A stretch of DNA of 64,000 nt from Myxococcales bacterium (GCA_030681895.1 JAUXRI010000304.1:1-64000), one strand, 5' to 3'. Counted from the stretch's first letter, positions 1 to 9,126 are shown. The notes: generated by a model from the letters alone, not told the origin. Translations and numbers: made by a program.

Positions 1-176
1 CAACGGGTGGTGGCCTCGCAACGGGTGGTGGCCTCGCAACGGGTGGTGGCCTCGCAACGGGTGGTGGCCTCGCAACGGGTGGTGGCCTCGCAACGGGTGG
101 TGGCCTCGCAACGGGTGGCGGCCTCGCAATGGGTGGTGGCCTCGCAACGGGTGGTGGCCTCGCAACGGGTGGTGGC
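1..176. repeat. 18-bp tandem repeat inside a coding region
   Basis: The unit CAACGGGTGGTGGCCTCG is repeated head to tail nine times, followed by a 14-bp partial copy, and it runs off the left edge of the window. Copies at 109-126 and 127-144 each carry one substitution; the others are identical. In the frame of the downstream EGF protein each unit encodes Thr-Gly-Gly-Gly-Leu-Ala. The near-identity of the copies suggests recent expansion by slippage or unequal exchange. It probably forms a flexible linker between a signal peptide upstream of the window and the EGF-like modules. Confidence 0.95.
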
Positions 177-1700
177 AGCTCGGCCGCGTGCGCCATCAAC
201 AACGGCGGGTGCGCGTCGCAGGCCATCTGCACGCCGCAGGGCACCTCGCGTATCTGCACGTGTCCGACCGGCTTCGTCGGCGATGGCTTCTCGTGCACCG
301 ACCTCGACGAGTGCCTCACCGGCAACGGAGGCTGCAGCAGCAACGCGACGTGCACCAACACGCCGGGGAGCCGCACCTGCACCTGCTCCACCGGCTTCTC
401 GGGCGACGGCGTCACCTGCACCGACACCAACGAGTGCCTCGAGAACAACGGCGGCTGCGCCTCCAACGCGACCTGCACCAACTCCTCGGGAGCGCGCTCT
501 TGTTCATGCCCGAGCGGCTTCACCGGCGACGGCTTCAGCTGCGTGGACCTCAACGAGTGCCTCACCAACAACGGTGGCTGCAGCGTCAACGCGACGTGCA
601 CCAACCTGACGGGCTCCCGGTCGTGCGCCTGCCGCGCGGGCTTCACGGGAAACGGCCTCACGTGCACCGCCAACACCCCGACGTGGACCGTCGAGACCGT
701 CGCCTTCCTCGGTGGCGGGTCCTCCTCCATCGCGCTCGACAGCGCCGGCTCACCCGCGATCGCGTACACGTCGGACTCGCCTCGCGGCGTGTACTTCAAG
801 CGGCGCCAGGGCCCGAACTTCTGGACGTCGAGCGAGACGGTGGACTCGCAGACCAACGCGCTGAACCCGAGCCTCGCGGTGTCGAATCAGTTCATCCTCG
901 TCAACGCGGTGTCGAACCTCTCGAGCTCGTACATCGCGACGTGGCGGCGCCCGACGACTGGCTCGTCGTGGTCGGCCGAGAGCTCGTTGTCGATGCCAGA
1001 CCAGCCAGACCTCGCCGTCGGTGGTGGGCGCGAGCACCTCGTCGGCAACACGCGCATCAGCGGCATGCCGAGCAGCCTGATGTACGCCTCGCGCAGCGTC
1101 GGCTCGTCGAGCTGGAGCTCGCCGACGACCATCACCACCACCGCCAGCTGGGGCGCCGCGAAGATCTCAGCCACGCCGAGCGGGCAACTCGCCATCCTCT
1201 ACACGCGCAACTCCGACAGCACCTTGTGGCTCGCGCGCAGCTCGGGCTTCGGCACGTCGTGGACCTCGACGCAGATCACCACCGCGCGTGCGTGGGACTC
1301 CGATCTGGTGCTCGACGCATCGGGCCTGATCAACCTCGCGTACTACACGCCAGATCCCCACCGCATCGTCTACGAGTCGTGGTCCGGCTCGACGCGCACG
1401 TCGCAGGTGACCGTCGACAGCCCTGGAGGCACGGCGCCGGGCTCCATGTATTTCTCGGGCGTCGCCATCGCCGAAGACGGCCTGGGCGCCGTCCACGTGA
1501 GCTACCTCGACTTCACGCGCGGCACGTCGCTCCGCTACGCGACGAACCGAACCGGGCCCTTCGTCGCCGAGACCGTCACCACGTGCGACGACATTCTGGG
1601 CGACACGTCCATCACGACCGACTCGAGCTTCGCGCCACACATCAGCTTCCCGTCCCCCGCGACGTCATTCGGGAATCTCGGGTACGCCGTGAAGCGGTGA
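1..1700 (+). CDS. EGF-like repeat surface protein (5' partial)
   Basis: The reading frame is open from the left edge, so the true start lies upstream. The ATG at 129 is only a repeat unit in which ACG became ATG. After the Thr-Gly-Gly-Gly-Leu-Ala linker come four EGF-like modules (about 186-675). Each carries the NGGC...ATC...C.C..GF.G.G..C pattern, and three have the D-x-[DN]-E-C signature of calcium-binding EGF domains. The remaining ~340 residues are beta-rich, with repeated Ser/Trp-containing segments such as SSSIALDSAGSPAIAY and SWSSPTTI, resembling a beta-propeller (BNR/sialidase-like repeats). It is probably exported and surface-exposed, acting in adhesion or ligand binding. The propeller assignment is inference from spacing; the EGF modules are directly visible. 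Confidence 0.85.
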   Translation, partial: TGGGLATGGGLATGGGLATGGGLATGGGLATGGGLATGGGLAMGGGLATGGGLATGGGSSAACAINNGGCASQAICTPQGTSRICTCPTGFVGDGFSCTDLDECLTGNGGCSSNATCTNTPGSRTCTCSTGFSGDGVTCTDTNECLENNGGCASNATCTNSSGARSCSCPSGFTGDGFSCVDLNECLTNNGGCSVNATCTNLTGSRSCACRAGFTGNGLTCTANTPTWTVETVAFLGGGSSSIALDSAGSPAIAYTSDSPRGVYFKRRQGPNFWTSSETVDSQTNALNPSLAVSNQFILVNAVSNLSSSYIATWRRPTTGSSWSAESSLSMPDQPDLAVGGGREHLVGNTRISGMPSSLMYASRSVGSSSWSSPTTITTTASWGAAKISATPSGQLAILYTRNSDSTLWLARSSGFGTSWTSTQITTARAWDSDLVLDASGLINLAYYTPDPHRIVYESWSGSTRTSQVTVDSPGGTAPGSMYFSGVAIAEDGLGAVHVSYLDFTRGTSLRYATNRTGPFVAETVTTCDDILGDTSITTDSSFAPHISFPSPATSFGNLGYAVKR

Positions 1701-1969
1701 GCTCGGCCCGGTGCACGACTTCGCGGGCTCATCGCCGCGCAGGCTGATGCGGCTCGCTGGATGAACGAGTCCCGTCACCAACGCGGTCGGCATTCCGTCG
1801 ACGAAGAGAGGCTCAACGCCCTGCGCCTCACGGGCCGCTCGCATCGCGCTGGTCGAGACGTTTCGTGATCGATGGCACGCCTCGACTCACTGCAGGCGGT
1901 TCGTCTTTGATCGCCCGACCCCGTGAATAGCTGGACGGGGTGCGCGTCTGTGCGCTCGGCTTCGGCACC
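1701..1969. other. intergenic stretch with a possible gene remnant
   Basis: This 269-bp stretch lies between two plus-strand genes and has no convincing terminator. On the minus strand a 59-codon frame runs from an ATG at 1844 to a stop at 1665, overlapping the 3' end of the EGF gene. Its middle (EPLFVDGMPTALVTGLVHPA) reads like genuine protein. No ribosome-binding site is obvious. It could be the remnant of a former gene or a chance frame. Confidence 0.3.
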
Positions 1970-3460
1970 ATGCGCTTCGCCCTCGTCATCGTGATGCTCG
2001 CCGCTGCCTCGTGCGCCCGCGTGCAGCGCGTCTCGTTGCTGACGAAGACCGTGACGCTGCCAGATGGGCGCTTCAGCGGACCGATCGAGATTCCCACGCC
2101 TCGTCACGCCGACCACGACGGGCATCACTTCGAGGTACTCGTTCGGGTCGAGTCGGCGTGCGACCCGCTCTTCACGCTCGCCTTCCCCGACGGAGAACAA
2201 CAGGAACTCGGCGTCACCGACGAGCGGTGGCAGGCCCTGCTCACGGCGCGAGCACAGGGCGAAGTGCTGGAGCCGGCCCAACGCGCGCCGCCCACCACGC
2301 CGACGGCAGCTGCTGAACCGGCACCGGCGGCAGCACCAACACCCGCTCCGTCGCCCGAGGAGTTCCAGCCGGCACCCTTCCCTGCTCAGCAGCCGTCACC
2401 GCCACCCTCGGGCGCGGTTGCAGGCGCAGGCGTCGATGCCACCCTCGAGGTGCCCGCGCTCGTCGTCGGCTCCTGGCGACGCACGCAGACCGAACAATGG
2501 GCTGGGCAGCTGGCCTTCGAAGCGCAGCGCACCAGGCGATGCGGCACGCGCCGCACCTTCACCGCGAAATACCGAAGCGCCTTCGATGACACGAACACCA
2601 TCGCGCTGTGGGCGACGGTGCCGCAGGAACTCGCGGGCGCACAGGTGACCGTCGAGCTCATCGAGCTCGTCACGCCGAAGCCAGTCGTCGTCGAGAAGGC
2701 GGTGGCCGTCGCTGCCAACGTCGAGCGCAAGCGCCCTCCAGAACCGGCGCCGAAGACCGAGCGCCCCGCGCCCGCGAAGGCGACCGGCGCGACGTGGATT
2801 CCCGGGTACTGGTACTGGCGAGAAGGCGATGGTGAGTGGTTGTGGAGCGAAGGCTCGTGGGGGCCTCCGTCAACCGTTCCGGCGCTGCAAGTCGAGAACC
2901 CGGGCGTGCCGCCTGTCGCGGGGTGTCGCTGGGCCTCGGGCCGATGGGTGTGGGTCGGCAGAGACGGCTCGTGGCAATGGACGCCGGGCCACTGGCTCGC
3001 GCCGCCGCCGCTGAACGAGCCACGCCTCGACCCGCCCGACCCGACCGCTCCGTGGATTGACGGATTCTGGGTCTCGATGAGCGGCACGTTCCGGTGGCAG
3101 CCGGGCCGGTGGGGCAAACCTCCGCCGCGCGCCGAGACGCCGCCTCCTCCACCCAGGCCGGGCGCGACGTGGATTTCAGGAGAGTGGATGCTCGTCTCGG
3201 GCCGCTACGTCTGGTCGCCCGGCTTCTACGCAGGCACCGAGCAGCCGCCGCCGCCGAAGGTCGAGACGATTCCACCCCAGCCGCACCCCGACGCCGTCTG
3301 GCTCGCTGGGTTCTGGCGATGGGACGTCGCGGTTCGAATCCACGTCTGGGTCTCAGGCCACTGGGAGCTCCCGCCAGGCGAAGGCTACGTCTGGGTCGAA
3401 GAGAAGGTCGCGCCCGGGTTGAGGCTCGGCGGACGGTGGGAACTGCGGGTGCGCCCGTGA
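1970..3460 (+). CDS. YXWGXW-repeat lipoprotein
   Basis: A 496-residue protein with a lipoprotein signal peptide (MRFALVIVMLAAASC, Cys at residue 15). I chose the ATG at 1970 because it puts the signal peptide at the N terminus; an in-frame GTG at 1940 would add 10 residues ahead of it. A Pro/Ala-rich linker lies around residues 120-160. The C-terminal half carries at least five W-x2-G-x-W type units, for example WIPGYWYW, WASGRWVW, WIDGFWVS, WISGEWML and WLAGFWRW, each followed by a second W.PG.W strand. This matches the YXWGXW repeat family of secreted and outer-membrane proteins, whose biochemical role is unknown. It overlaps the next gene by 4 nt, so the two are probably co-translated. Confidence 0.85.
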   Translation: MRFALVIVMLAAASCARVQRVSLLTKTVTLPDGRFSGPIEIPTPRHADHDGHHFEVLVRVESACDPLFTLAFPDGEQQELGVTDERWQALLTARAQGEVLEPAQRAPPTTPTAAAEPAPAAAPTPAPSPEEFQPAPFPAQQPSPPPSGAVAGAGVDATLEVPALVVGSWRRTQTEQWAGQLAFEAQRTRRCGTRRTFTAKYRSAFDDTNTIALWATVPQELAGAQVTVELIELVTPKPVVVEKAVAVAANVERKRPPEPAPKTERPAPAKATGATWIPGYWYWREGDGEWLWSEGSWGPPSTVPALQVENPGVPPVAGCRWASGRWVWVGRDGSWQWTPGHWLAPPPLNEPRLDPPDPTAPWIDGFWVSMSGTFRWQPGRWGKPPPRAETPPPPPRPGATWISGEWMLVSGRYVWSPGFYAGTEQPPPPKVETIPPQPHPDAVWLAGFWRWDVAVRIHVWVSGHWELPPGEGYVWVEEKVAPGLRLGGRWELRVRP

Positions 3461-4212
3461 CGCGCGTGATGCTCCTCGTCGCGGTGATGCTCTCGAGCAG
3501 CTGCGGGCTGCTCATCGATGGCGCGTATCTGCTCGGCAGCGGCAAATACTCCACCGACGACAAACAGACGAAACGCACCGACTCGACGCAGGCGGGTGTC
3601 GAGACGACGGTGCGCGCCGAGCAGGGCCAGGTGTGGCTCGCGTGCGAGGAGATGGAGCGCGGCATCGACCGCGTGTGGACGGTGCGCAAGACGTACGAGT
3701 ACCAGGGCGGCATCTACCAGGCGCACTGGCTGCCGGTTCTGCTCGAGGGCCTCATCGCAACCGGCGTCACCATCGGCGTGGGCATTCGCTGCAACGAGCC
3801 GGGCTCTGGCATTTCGTGCACCCCACTCTGGGGCACCGTGCCGCTGTGGGCCGACGTCGCGTACTCGGCGGTGCGCCTGCTCACCATCGACCCGCCCGTG
3901 ATGGTGAACAAAGAGCGGCTCACCTCGGGCTCCGAGCCGAGCGCGACTCCGAACTGGCGGCGCACCGTCTCGTGCGACGTCGACGCGAAGCTCATCGTCG
4001 CGCGAACGGCGGATGACCCGACGGCGGCGTGGTTTCGCGTCGACGCCTGGGGGCGGCTCGACCCGGCTGAGCGGGAGCGACTGCGAGCGGCGCTGCAACA
4101 ACCCAACGTGCAGCTCTTCACGGTGGGCGGAGGTCGCCCCGTCACCGCTGCCGCCCTCACGCGCTGTCAGGTGCTGGCCACGATCGGCCCGCCCTGCCCC
4201 ACGCAGCAGTAG
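3457..4212 (+). CDS. putative lipoprotein, unknown function
   Basis: A 251-residue protein starting at a GTG that overlaps the preceding TGA (GTGA), which indicates translational coupling to the YXWGXW lipoprotein. An ATG at 3469 is an alternative. The N terminus is a short lipoprotein signal (VMLLVAVMLSSSC). A hydrophobic stretch near residues 95-115 (PVLLEGLIATGVTIGVGI) may be a membrane segment. The C-terminal part has paired cysteines and a charged helix (LDPAERERLRAALQQ). I recognise no family. Coupling suggests it acts with the YXWGXW protein in the envelope. Confidence 0.8.
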   Translation: MTRVMLLVAVMLSSSCGLLIDGAYLLGSGKYSTDDKQTKRTDSTQAGVETTVRAEQGQVWLACEEMERGIDRVWTVRKTYEYQGGIYQAHWLPVLLEGLIATGVTIGVGIRCNEPGSGISCTPLWGTVPLWADVAYSAVRLLTIDPPVMVNKERLTSGSEPSATPNWRRTVSCDVDAKLIVARTADDPTAAWFRVDAWGRLDPAERERLRAALQQPNVQLFTVGGGRPVTAAALTRCQVLATIGPPCPTQQ

Positions 4213-4308
4213 CGCTCGGCAACTGAGAGGCGGGAGTGCCCACGAAGAAACGCGTCACCGTCTCCCGCGGTGAGGCTCGCTCGCCTCGAAGGACACGCGC
4301 CGAAGTGC

Positions 4309-5925
4309 TCAGGGAACCAGGCTGTCGATGAAGTCACAGTCAGCGGTGCGCACGCCGGGCATCGCCGCGATGGGCGTCCCGAACTCGAGCGCCGCGTCGC
4401 CTCCCGACGGCACTCGCGGCCACGCCACCGGAGACGACGGGACGCCCGTCGAAGCGAACGACACCCATGAGGCCTGCATCGCGTCGGACAAGGCCAGCGC
4501 TGCGGCGTCGGGAGCGGTGCCGGTCAACGCTCCGAACGTTCGGAAGACGAAGGGAATCTCGAGGCCGTGGGTCGAGCCCACCACCGCGCCCGCAGGCCCC
4601 GTCGAGCGCCAGGTGAAGAAGTAGCGATACACGGGCGCAGGCTGCGTGCTCTCGAGCGCTCGGGCGAGGCGCCGCGTCGGGCACGTCCACGTGGCGTCGG
4701 TCGTGAGCGCAATCAGGGCCACCCGCGGAGAGCTGAAGCGGGCCGAGGGGTACTGCACCAGCACCCGGTTCGCGAGGGCGGCCCCGTACTGCGTGGTGAC
4801 GGCAGCGCGGTACTCGGCGTCGGTTCTGACGGCGGGCACCATGCGAGAGGTCTCGTCGGCGTTGGTGCCGAGAATCACCGGCACGCCGTGCTGCTTGCCC
4901 TGACGGATGAGCGTGAGCGGGTGGTCCGGCACCACGACGCCATCGATGACCGGGCCGTAGCGCAGGCCAACCTTCGCGAGCGGTCCCGCCGCAGACTCGA
5001 TGGCCGCGAGGCTGGTCGCGCTCACCGCTCTCAGACACTCGACCTGGTTCGCGGCCGCTGCACAGCCCGTGGTCTGAACGACCGGCTGAAGGCTGGTGAC
5101 GGCGTCGCTCAACGTCGTGGAATAGACGCCACCGCTCTGCGCGATGGCGGCGCTGAAGAGGCCCTTCGAGCCGGGCGCAACCAGGTGGAGCATCGTGTTC
5201 TGGCCACCAGCCGACTCTCCGAAGAGCAGCACGCGAGCCGGGTCGCCACCGAACGAACGCGCGTTGTCGCGCACCCAGCGCAGCGCCAGCTGCTGGTCGA
5301 GCAGGCCGTAGTTCCCCGACACGCCCGCGTCACTCTCGGCGCTCAAGCCCGCGTGCGCGAAGAAGCCCAACGCCCCGAGCCGGTAGTTCATCGTCACCAC
5401 GACCGCGCCGTGCCGCGCCGCGAGGTCACGCCCGTCGTACAGCGGGTCGCTGCCTGAGCCCTGCACGTTGCCGCCTCCGTGAATCCACACCATCACTGGC
5501 GCTCCGGTGACGCCGCGCTTCGCGAAGACGTTCACGGTGAGGCAGTTCTCGTCGCCCACCACGCCACCGTCTGCGAGCTGCTGCGGGCAGATGGGTCCGG
5601 CCGCGAGCGCCTGCTGAACCCCGGCCTGGCAGCCGATGGGCTCCGGCGGCCGCCATCGGAGCGACCCAACAGGCGGCTTCGCGTAGGGCAGGCCGAGGAA
5701 GCTCGTCACGTCACTGGTGAGTTGACCGCTGATGGCGCCGCCCGTCGTCAGCACCACACCTTCCGCAGGCATGACGCCATCGCCGCAGCGGCCCGCATCG
5801 GCGCCACCATCGAGCGTCGCCCCGCCGTCCACCCGGGGCTCGTCCACGTCGACACCACCGTCAGGCACCGCGACACCGCCACAGCCAGCCAACCCGACGA
5901 CGACGAGCAGAGAAAAGGAGCGCAT
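4309..5925 (-). CDS. type B carboxylesterase lipoprotein
   Basis: A 538-residue serine hydrolase of the carboxylesterase/lipase (type B) family, which cleaves carboxylic esters. The oxyanion-hole motif WIHGGGNVQGSG, the ENCLTVNVF signature and the nucleophile elbow GESAGG (Ser238) are all present. NADETS and STHGLEIPF carry the probable acidic and histidine members of the triad. The start at 5925 gives a lipoprotein signal (MRSFSLLVVVGLAGC); an upstream GTG/ATG would add nine residues. A Val/Asp/Gly-rich linker follows the lipidated Cys. Length is normal for the family. It is convergent with the preceding lipoprotein gene and appears to be a single-gene unit, likely anchored to the envelope and facing the outside. 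Substrate cannot be told. Confidence 0.92.
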   Translation of the reverse strand: MRSFSLLVVVGLAGCGGVAVPDGGVDVDEPRVDGGATLDGGADAGRCGDGVMPAEGVVLTTGGAISGQLTSDVTSFLGLPYAKPPVGSLRWRPPEPIGCQAGVQQALAAGPICPQQLADGGVVGDENCLTVNVFAKRGVTGAPVMVWIHGGGNVQGSGSDPLYDGRDLAARHGAVVVTMNYRLGALGFFAHAGLSAESDAGVSGNYGLLDQQLALRWVRDNARSFGGDPARVLLFGESAGGQNTMLHLVAPGSKGLFSAAIAQSGGVYSTTLSDAVTSLQPVVQTTGCAAAANQVECLRAVSATSLAAIESAAGPLAKVGLRYGPVIDGVVVPDHPLTLIRQGKQHGVPVILGTNADETSRMVPAVRTDAEYRAAVTTQYGAALANRVLVQYPSARFSSPRVALIALTTDATWTCPTRRLARALESTQPAPVYRYFFTWRSTGPAGAVVGSTHGLEIPFVFRTFGALTGTAPDAAALALSDAMQASWVSFASTGVPSSPVAWPRVPSGGDAALEFGTPIAAMPGVRTADCDFIDSLVP

Positions 5926-5994
5926 GGTTTCCCCAAACCGCCGTGCCGTCACAAAGTTGCGCTCAACGGGTTGTCAGTGCGGTTTGCATTCGAC

Positions 5995-6606
5995 TCAGGC
6001 GACGGTTTTCAGCATCGCCGTCACCTCATCGGCCCGTTGCTGCGCTTCGCGGACTTCGCTGCGCAGGTTCATCGAGCACAGCAGCGGCTCGTAGAACGTC
6101 CACTCGGCCTGCAGGTCGACGCCACCAGCGCGTGCCTCGGTGAGCGTCGGGAGCGGATCGGACAGCAGCTTCCGCCCAAGGTCCTCGAGGTAGCGCTTGC
6201 CGAGCGTGTCCCAGGTGCGGGCGAGGCGCAGGAACCGGTCGCGCGGCTCGGTACGCAGCCGGCGACACACGGCGAGCGCAGCCTCCCACTCGGCCTTCAC
6301 CATCCACGCAGACCCGAGCTCCAGCGCCCGGTCGTGGGTCGGCGCCTGCGCGCGCGCGAGGAGCCCGTCTTCAGGCAACTGGAGCACCGCCCACTCGCCC
6401 GCGATGTCGTGCAGGTTGAAGATGGCGAGGGGAAACACCTCGCACCAGAAGATGGACGAGAGCGTGTCGTCGTCGAGGCCAGACTCGGCGCACACCTTCC
6501 CGACGAAGGGCACGCTCCAGCGCACCTCGGTGTCGAGGAAGAAGTCGCTCATCGCCGACCACAGCACGCGACGCTGCGCGAGCTGATCAGCCGAGAGCAG
6601 AGTCAC
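5995..6606 (-). CDS. small protein, DUF7079-like N terminus
   Basis: A 203-residue soluble protein starting at a GTG (6606-6604) that overlaps the stop of the upstream hydrolase gene by 4 nt (GTGA). A longer start is possible but loses this coupling. The first ~75 residues (RRVLWSAMSDFFLDTEV...LSSIFWCEVFP...AGEWAVL) resemble a small uncharacterised bacterial family that I recall as DUF7079; this is from memory and not verified. The rest is helical and Leu/Arg-rich. No signal peptide or membrane segment is visible. Function unknown. Confidence 0.75.
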   Translation of the reverse strand: MTLLSADQLAQRRVLWSAMSDFFLDTEVRWSVPFVGKVCAESGLDDDTLSSIFWCEVFPLAIFNLHDIAGEWAVLQLPEDGLLARAQAPTHDRALELGSAWMVKAEWEAALAVCRRLRTEPRDRFLRLARTWDTLGKRYLEDLGRKLLSDPLPTLTEARAGGVDLQAEWTFYEPLLCSMNLRSEVREAQQRADEVTAMLKTVA

Positions 6607-7718
6607 TGCTCGTACAGCTCCTGCCACACCGGCGCGAAGCGATAGCCACCGTCGGCCGTTCTCGGTGAGCTGCCGCCTGCCTGCGTCGAGCCATGCGGAT
6701 CAGCCGTCGTCACCGACGTGAACAACCGATGCGAGCCAGCCCACGGGCGCCCGCCATCTTCGATGCGCGTCGGAGCGCCGGGCAGTCCCATCGTCTCGAA
6801 CGCGTCGAGGTGGCCAGGGTGTTGCGGGTCTCCAGTGTGAGTGAAGGCGGAGAGCTGCGCGCTCGGCGTCAGTGACGGCAACGCGAGCCACGCCTGGTTG
6901 GTGTCGAGCGGTCCCGAGAGCATCACTGCGTGGTGAACACTCCGCACCTTCGCGATGACGCCGGCCGAGCTCGCGCCGTGGCTGATGCCCGAGATGACGA
7001 TGCGGTCCCATCGCGGCGCGCCGTTGACGAGGAAGTACTGCCAGTCGCCTTGTGGGTTGAGCGTCTGCAGCCGCTGCAGCATTCGCACGATGCGCCGCTC
7101 GAGGCTCTCGGCCCGCGTGATGGAGATGAAAGGGTGGCGGTCGACGCCATCGAACGCCTCGAGCCTGCACTCGCCAATCTGGTTGCCGCAGTTCCCGACG
7201 CCGTAGTCGGTCGCGTAGCAAGGCCCGATGGTGTGGAAGCCGAGACCCGCGAGGAAATCTTGATGCGCGCCCGAGCCGCACGTGGTCGGCGTTCCCGCGC
7301 CGTGCAGGTAGACGACGAGCAGTCCACGAGGTGCCACGCGTGTGTCGAGCCGCGCGAGCTGATTGCCAGTCCATCGGCCTGCGTCAGGCTCGGCGGCCTG
7401 CGCGGTGAATTGAAAACGGTAGAGCTGCGGTGACGCGCGGTCGACGTTCGGAAAACCCGCGTCCATCATCAGGCCTGCGTCGAACGTCATGCCCGCGTCG
7501 AACGTCACGCCGGCGTCGATGCTCGCGTCGGCTCCGCTCCCTGCATCGTCGACCCCCGCGTCGAAGTCGATCGCCGCGTCCATCGAGGCCCCGGAGTCTG
7601 GGGTCCCGGCGTCGGCCACACGCCCTGCATCCACGTCGGCCGGAACGCCCGAGTCGACGTCAGGCGTTGGGGCGCCACACCCGATGAGAACCACCACAGC
7701 CGGCCAGAACACGCGCAT
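6603..7718 (-). CDS. alpha/beta-hydrolase lipoprotein
   Basis: A 371-residue lipoprotein (signal MRVFWPAVVVLIGC) followed by a ~75-residue Asp-Ala-Gly-rich spacer made of imperfect DAG units. The catalytic domain begins near residue 95. Visible features are a VVYLHGAGTPT oxyanion segment, the nucleophile elbow GISHGAS, a disulfide-like Cys pair (CYATDYGVGNCG) and a late GSHRLF histidine. This resembles the extracellular BPSS1187/PHB-depolymerase-like hydrolases, though I cannot confirm the subfamily. It heads a two-gene operon with the small protein downstream. A TAGGGT hexamer sits 6 nt before the ATG. Confidence 0.82.
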   Translation of the reverse strand: MRVFWPAVVVLIGCGAPTPDVDSGVPADVDAGRVADAGTPDSGASMDAAIDFDAGVDDAGSGADASIDAGVTFDAGMTFDAGLMMDAGFPNVDRASPQLYRFQFTAQAAEPDAGRWTGNQLARLDTRVAPRGLLVVYLHGAGTPTTCGSGAHQDFLAGLGFHTIGPCYATDYGVGNCGNQIGECRLEAFDGVDRHPFISITRAESLERRIVRMLQRLQTLNPQGDWQYFLVNGAPRWDRIVISGISHGASSAGVIAKVRSVHHAVMLSGPLDTNQAWLALPSLTPSAQLSAFTHTGDPQHPGHLDAFETMGLPGAPTRIEDGGRPWAGSHRLFTSVTTADPHGSTQAGGSSPRTADGGYRFAPVWQELYEQ

Positions 7719-7724
7719 CGGAGC

Positions 7725-7730
7725 ACCCTA
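7725..7730 (-). promoter_or_regulatory. candidate -10 element (TAGGGT), leaderless promoter
   Basis: TAGGGT on the minus strand lies 6 nt upstream of the hydrolase-lipoprotein ATG at 7718. With the usual 6-8 nt from -10 to the transcription start, the mRNA would begin at or next to the start codon. No convincing -35 hexamer is visible. The same arrangement recurs at several other first genes in the window. Confidence 0.4.
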
Positions 7731-7871
7731 GTTCAAACCCGAGGTCGTCCTTTGAGCCACTTGCACGTGCACCCAACGTAAGCCGGTGTAGGCACTCACG
7801 TTTCTCGGCAACCGAGAGCCCCTGATCCACGATAAGTCCTCACACTCTCCTTCTTTTCCCCGGGGTTCCCC

Positions 7872-9086
7872 ATGGCCAGCGTTCGACGAGACCCGGTTCA
7901 GAGCTTCCTTCGCACCGTCAGCACGGTGACCCGAACCGCCCAGAAGACGGCGCAGACGGTAAGCAAGAACCTGCAGAAGACCGCCTCCACCGTCGGCAAG
8001 AACCTGCAGCAGACGGCCAACACCGTCGGCAAGCAGGTCGCCAGCACCTCCCGACAGGTCAGCACCGCCGTCTCGAACACGAGCCGCCAGGTCGCCGACG
8101 CGACGAACTCTGCCATCAAGCACGTGCGCGCTGAGACCCAGAAGCAGACGGTCGAGAGCGGTCACCAGAAGTTCAGCTCGAAGTTCGACGTCTCGGACGG
8201 CAAGCTCGACATCGGCACCACGCGCGGCCTTGGGCAGAAGATGGAAGCGCCGACGCTGAAGAGCAAAGCGACGAAGAACTACGTCGAGACGCCCGAGGCG
8301 ACCACCTTCAAGGACAAGGCGAAGGCTGGCGGAAAAGAGCTCGCCAACTCGGTCGGCATCAACGTGTTCGACCCCGAGAAGTCCAAGTTCGAGAACGATT
8401 GGGAAGCCACCAGCATCAAGACCAAGCGCATCGACGCCAAAACGGTCGACGCGCAGGGTTACGACACCAGCTACCGCGTCCTCGCTGCCTACGCCGACGG
8501 CTCCGGCCAGGTTCGCATCGGCAAGAGCACCAACATCGAAGGCAAGATTGAAGCAGGCGCAGTGCTGGGGCAGGTCGGCGTCGAGGGCAAGACGAAGCTC
8601 GGTGCGGTCGACCTCACTGGCAAGGCCGAGGCGACGGTCGGCGTGACCGGCACGGCGTCAGGCCAGGTGCGCTTCGACCTCTTCAGCGCGAAGCCCGCCG
8701 TGAAGGTGAAGGCCGGCGTCGACGTGTTCGTCGGTGCGAAGGTGAGCGCGGAAGGCCGCGTCGGCAACGACTACGCAGGCGTCGGCGCGAAGGGCGAGCT
8801 GATGGCGGGCCTGGCGCTCAAGGCCAAGGCCGACGTGGGCATCGAAGGCGGCAAGTTCAAGGCGAAGGTCGAGCTCGGCGCAGCGCTCGGCATCGGCGGC
8901 TCGCTCAGCTTCAGCGTCGACGTGAACTACCAGAAGGGCATCGACGCCGTGGTGGGCACCGGAAAGAACGCGGTCGAGACGCTGTCGAACGCGGCGTCGG
9001 CCGTCGGAAACGCCGCCTCGAACGTCGCGAGCGGCGCCGCAAACCTCGCGAAGTCGGGTTGGAAGACCGTGTCGAGCTGGTTCTGA
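7872..9086 (+). CDS. repeat-rich protein of unknown function
   Basis: A 404-residue protein with no signal peptide and no family I recognise. Residues ~15-90 are a Thr/Ala/Lys/Gln/Val-rich region with an ~11-residue period (KTAQTVSKNLQ, KTASTVGKNLQ, QTANTVGKQV), likely a long amphipathic helix. Residues ~210-355 consist of alternating Gly/Ala/Lys/Val strands such as VKVKAGVDVFVGAKVSAEGR and KFKAKVELGAALGIGG, a pattern seen in barrel-like or pore-like domains. The C terminus is again amphipathic and Ala/Asn-rich, ending in WKTVSSWF. The ATG has no purine-rich ribosome-binding site; its leader is pyrimidine-rich and contains a small hairpin (CTCGG-caa-CCGAG at 7804-7816). Probably monocistronic. 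Confidence 0.85.
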   Translation: MASVRRDPVQSFLRTVSTVTRTAQKTAQTVSKNLQKTASTVGKNLQQTANTVGKQVASTSRQVSTAVSNTSRQVADATNSAIKHVRAETQKQTVESGHQKFSSKFDVSDGKLDIGTTRGLGQKMEAPTLKSKATKNYVETPEATTFKDKAKAGGKELANSVGINVFDPEKSKFENDWEATSIKTKRIDAKTVDAQGYDTSYRVLAAYADGSGQVRIGKSTNIEGKIEAGAVLGQVGVEGKTKLGAVDLTGKAEATVGVTGTASGQVRFDLFSAKPAVKVKAGVDVFVGAKVSAEGRVGNDYAGVGAKGELMAGLALKAKADVGIEGGKFKAKVELGAALGIGGSLSFSVDVNYQKGIDAVVGTGKNAVETLSNAASAVGNAASNVASGAANLAKSGWKTVSSWF

Positions 9087-9126
9087 TTCCATGGTTTGAC
9101 CAGCGCATCTCGGGCATCCTTGACGC

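Noticed and set aside
1-176. CRISPR-like array at the left edge
   Set aside because: The units are 18 bp with no spacers and are in frame with a coding region.
4213-4308. Terminator between convergent genes near 4.25 kb
   Set aside because: Only a 5-bp GAGGC/GCCTC stem with a 6-nt loop was visible, too weak to call.
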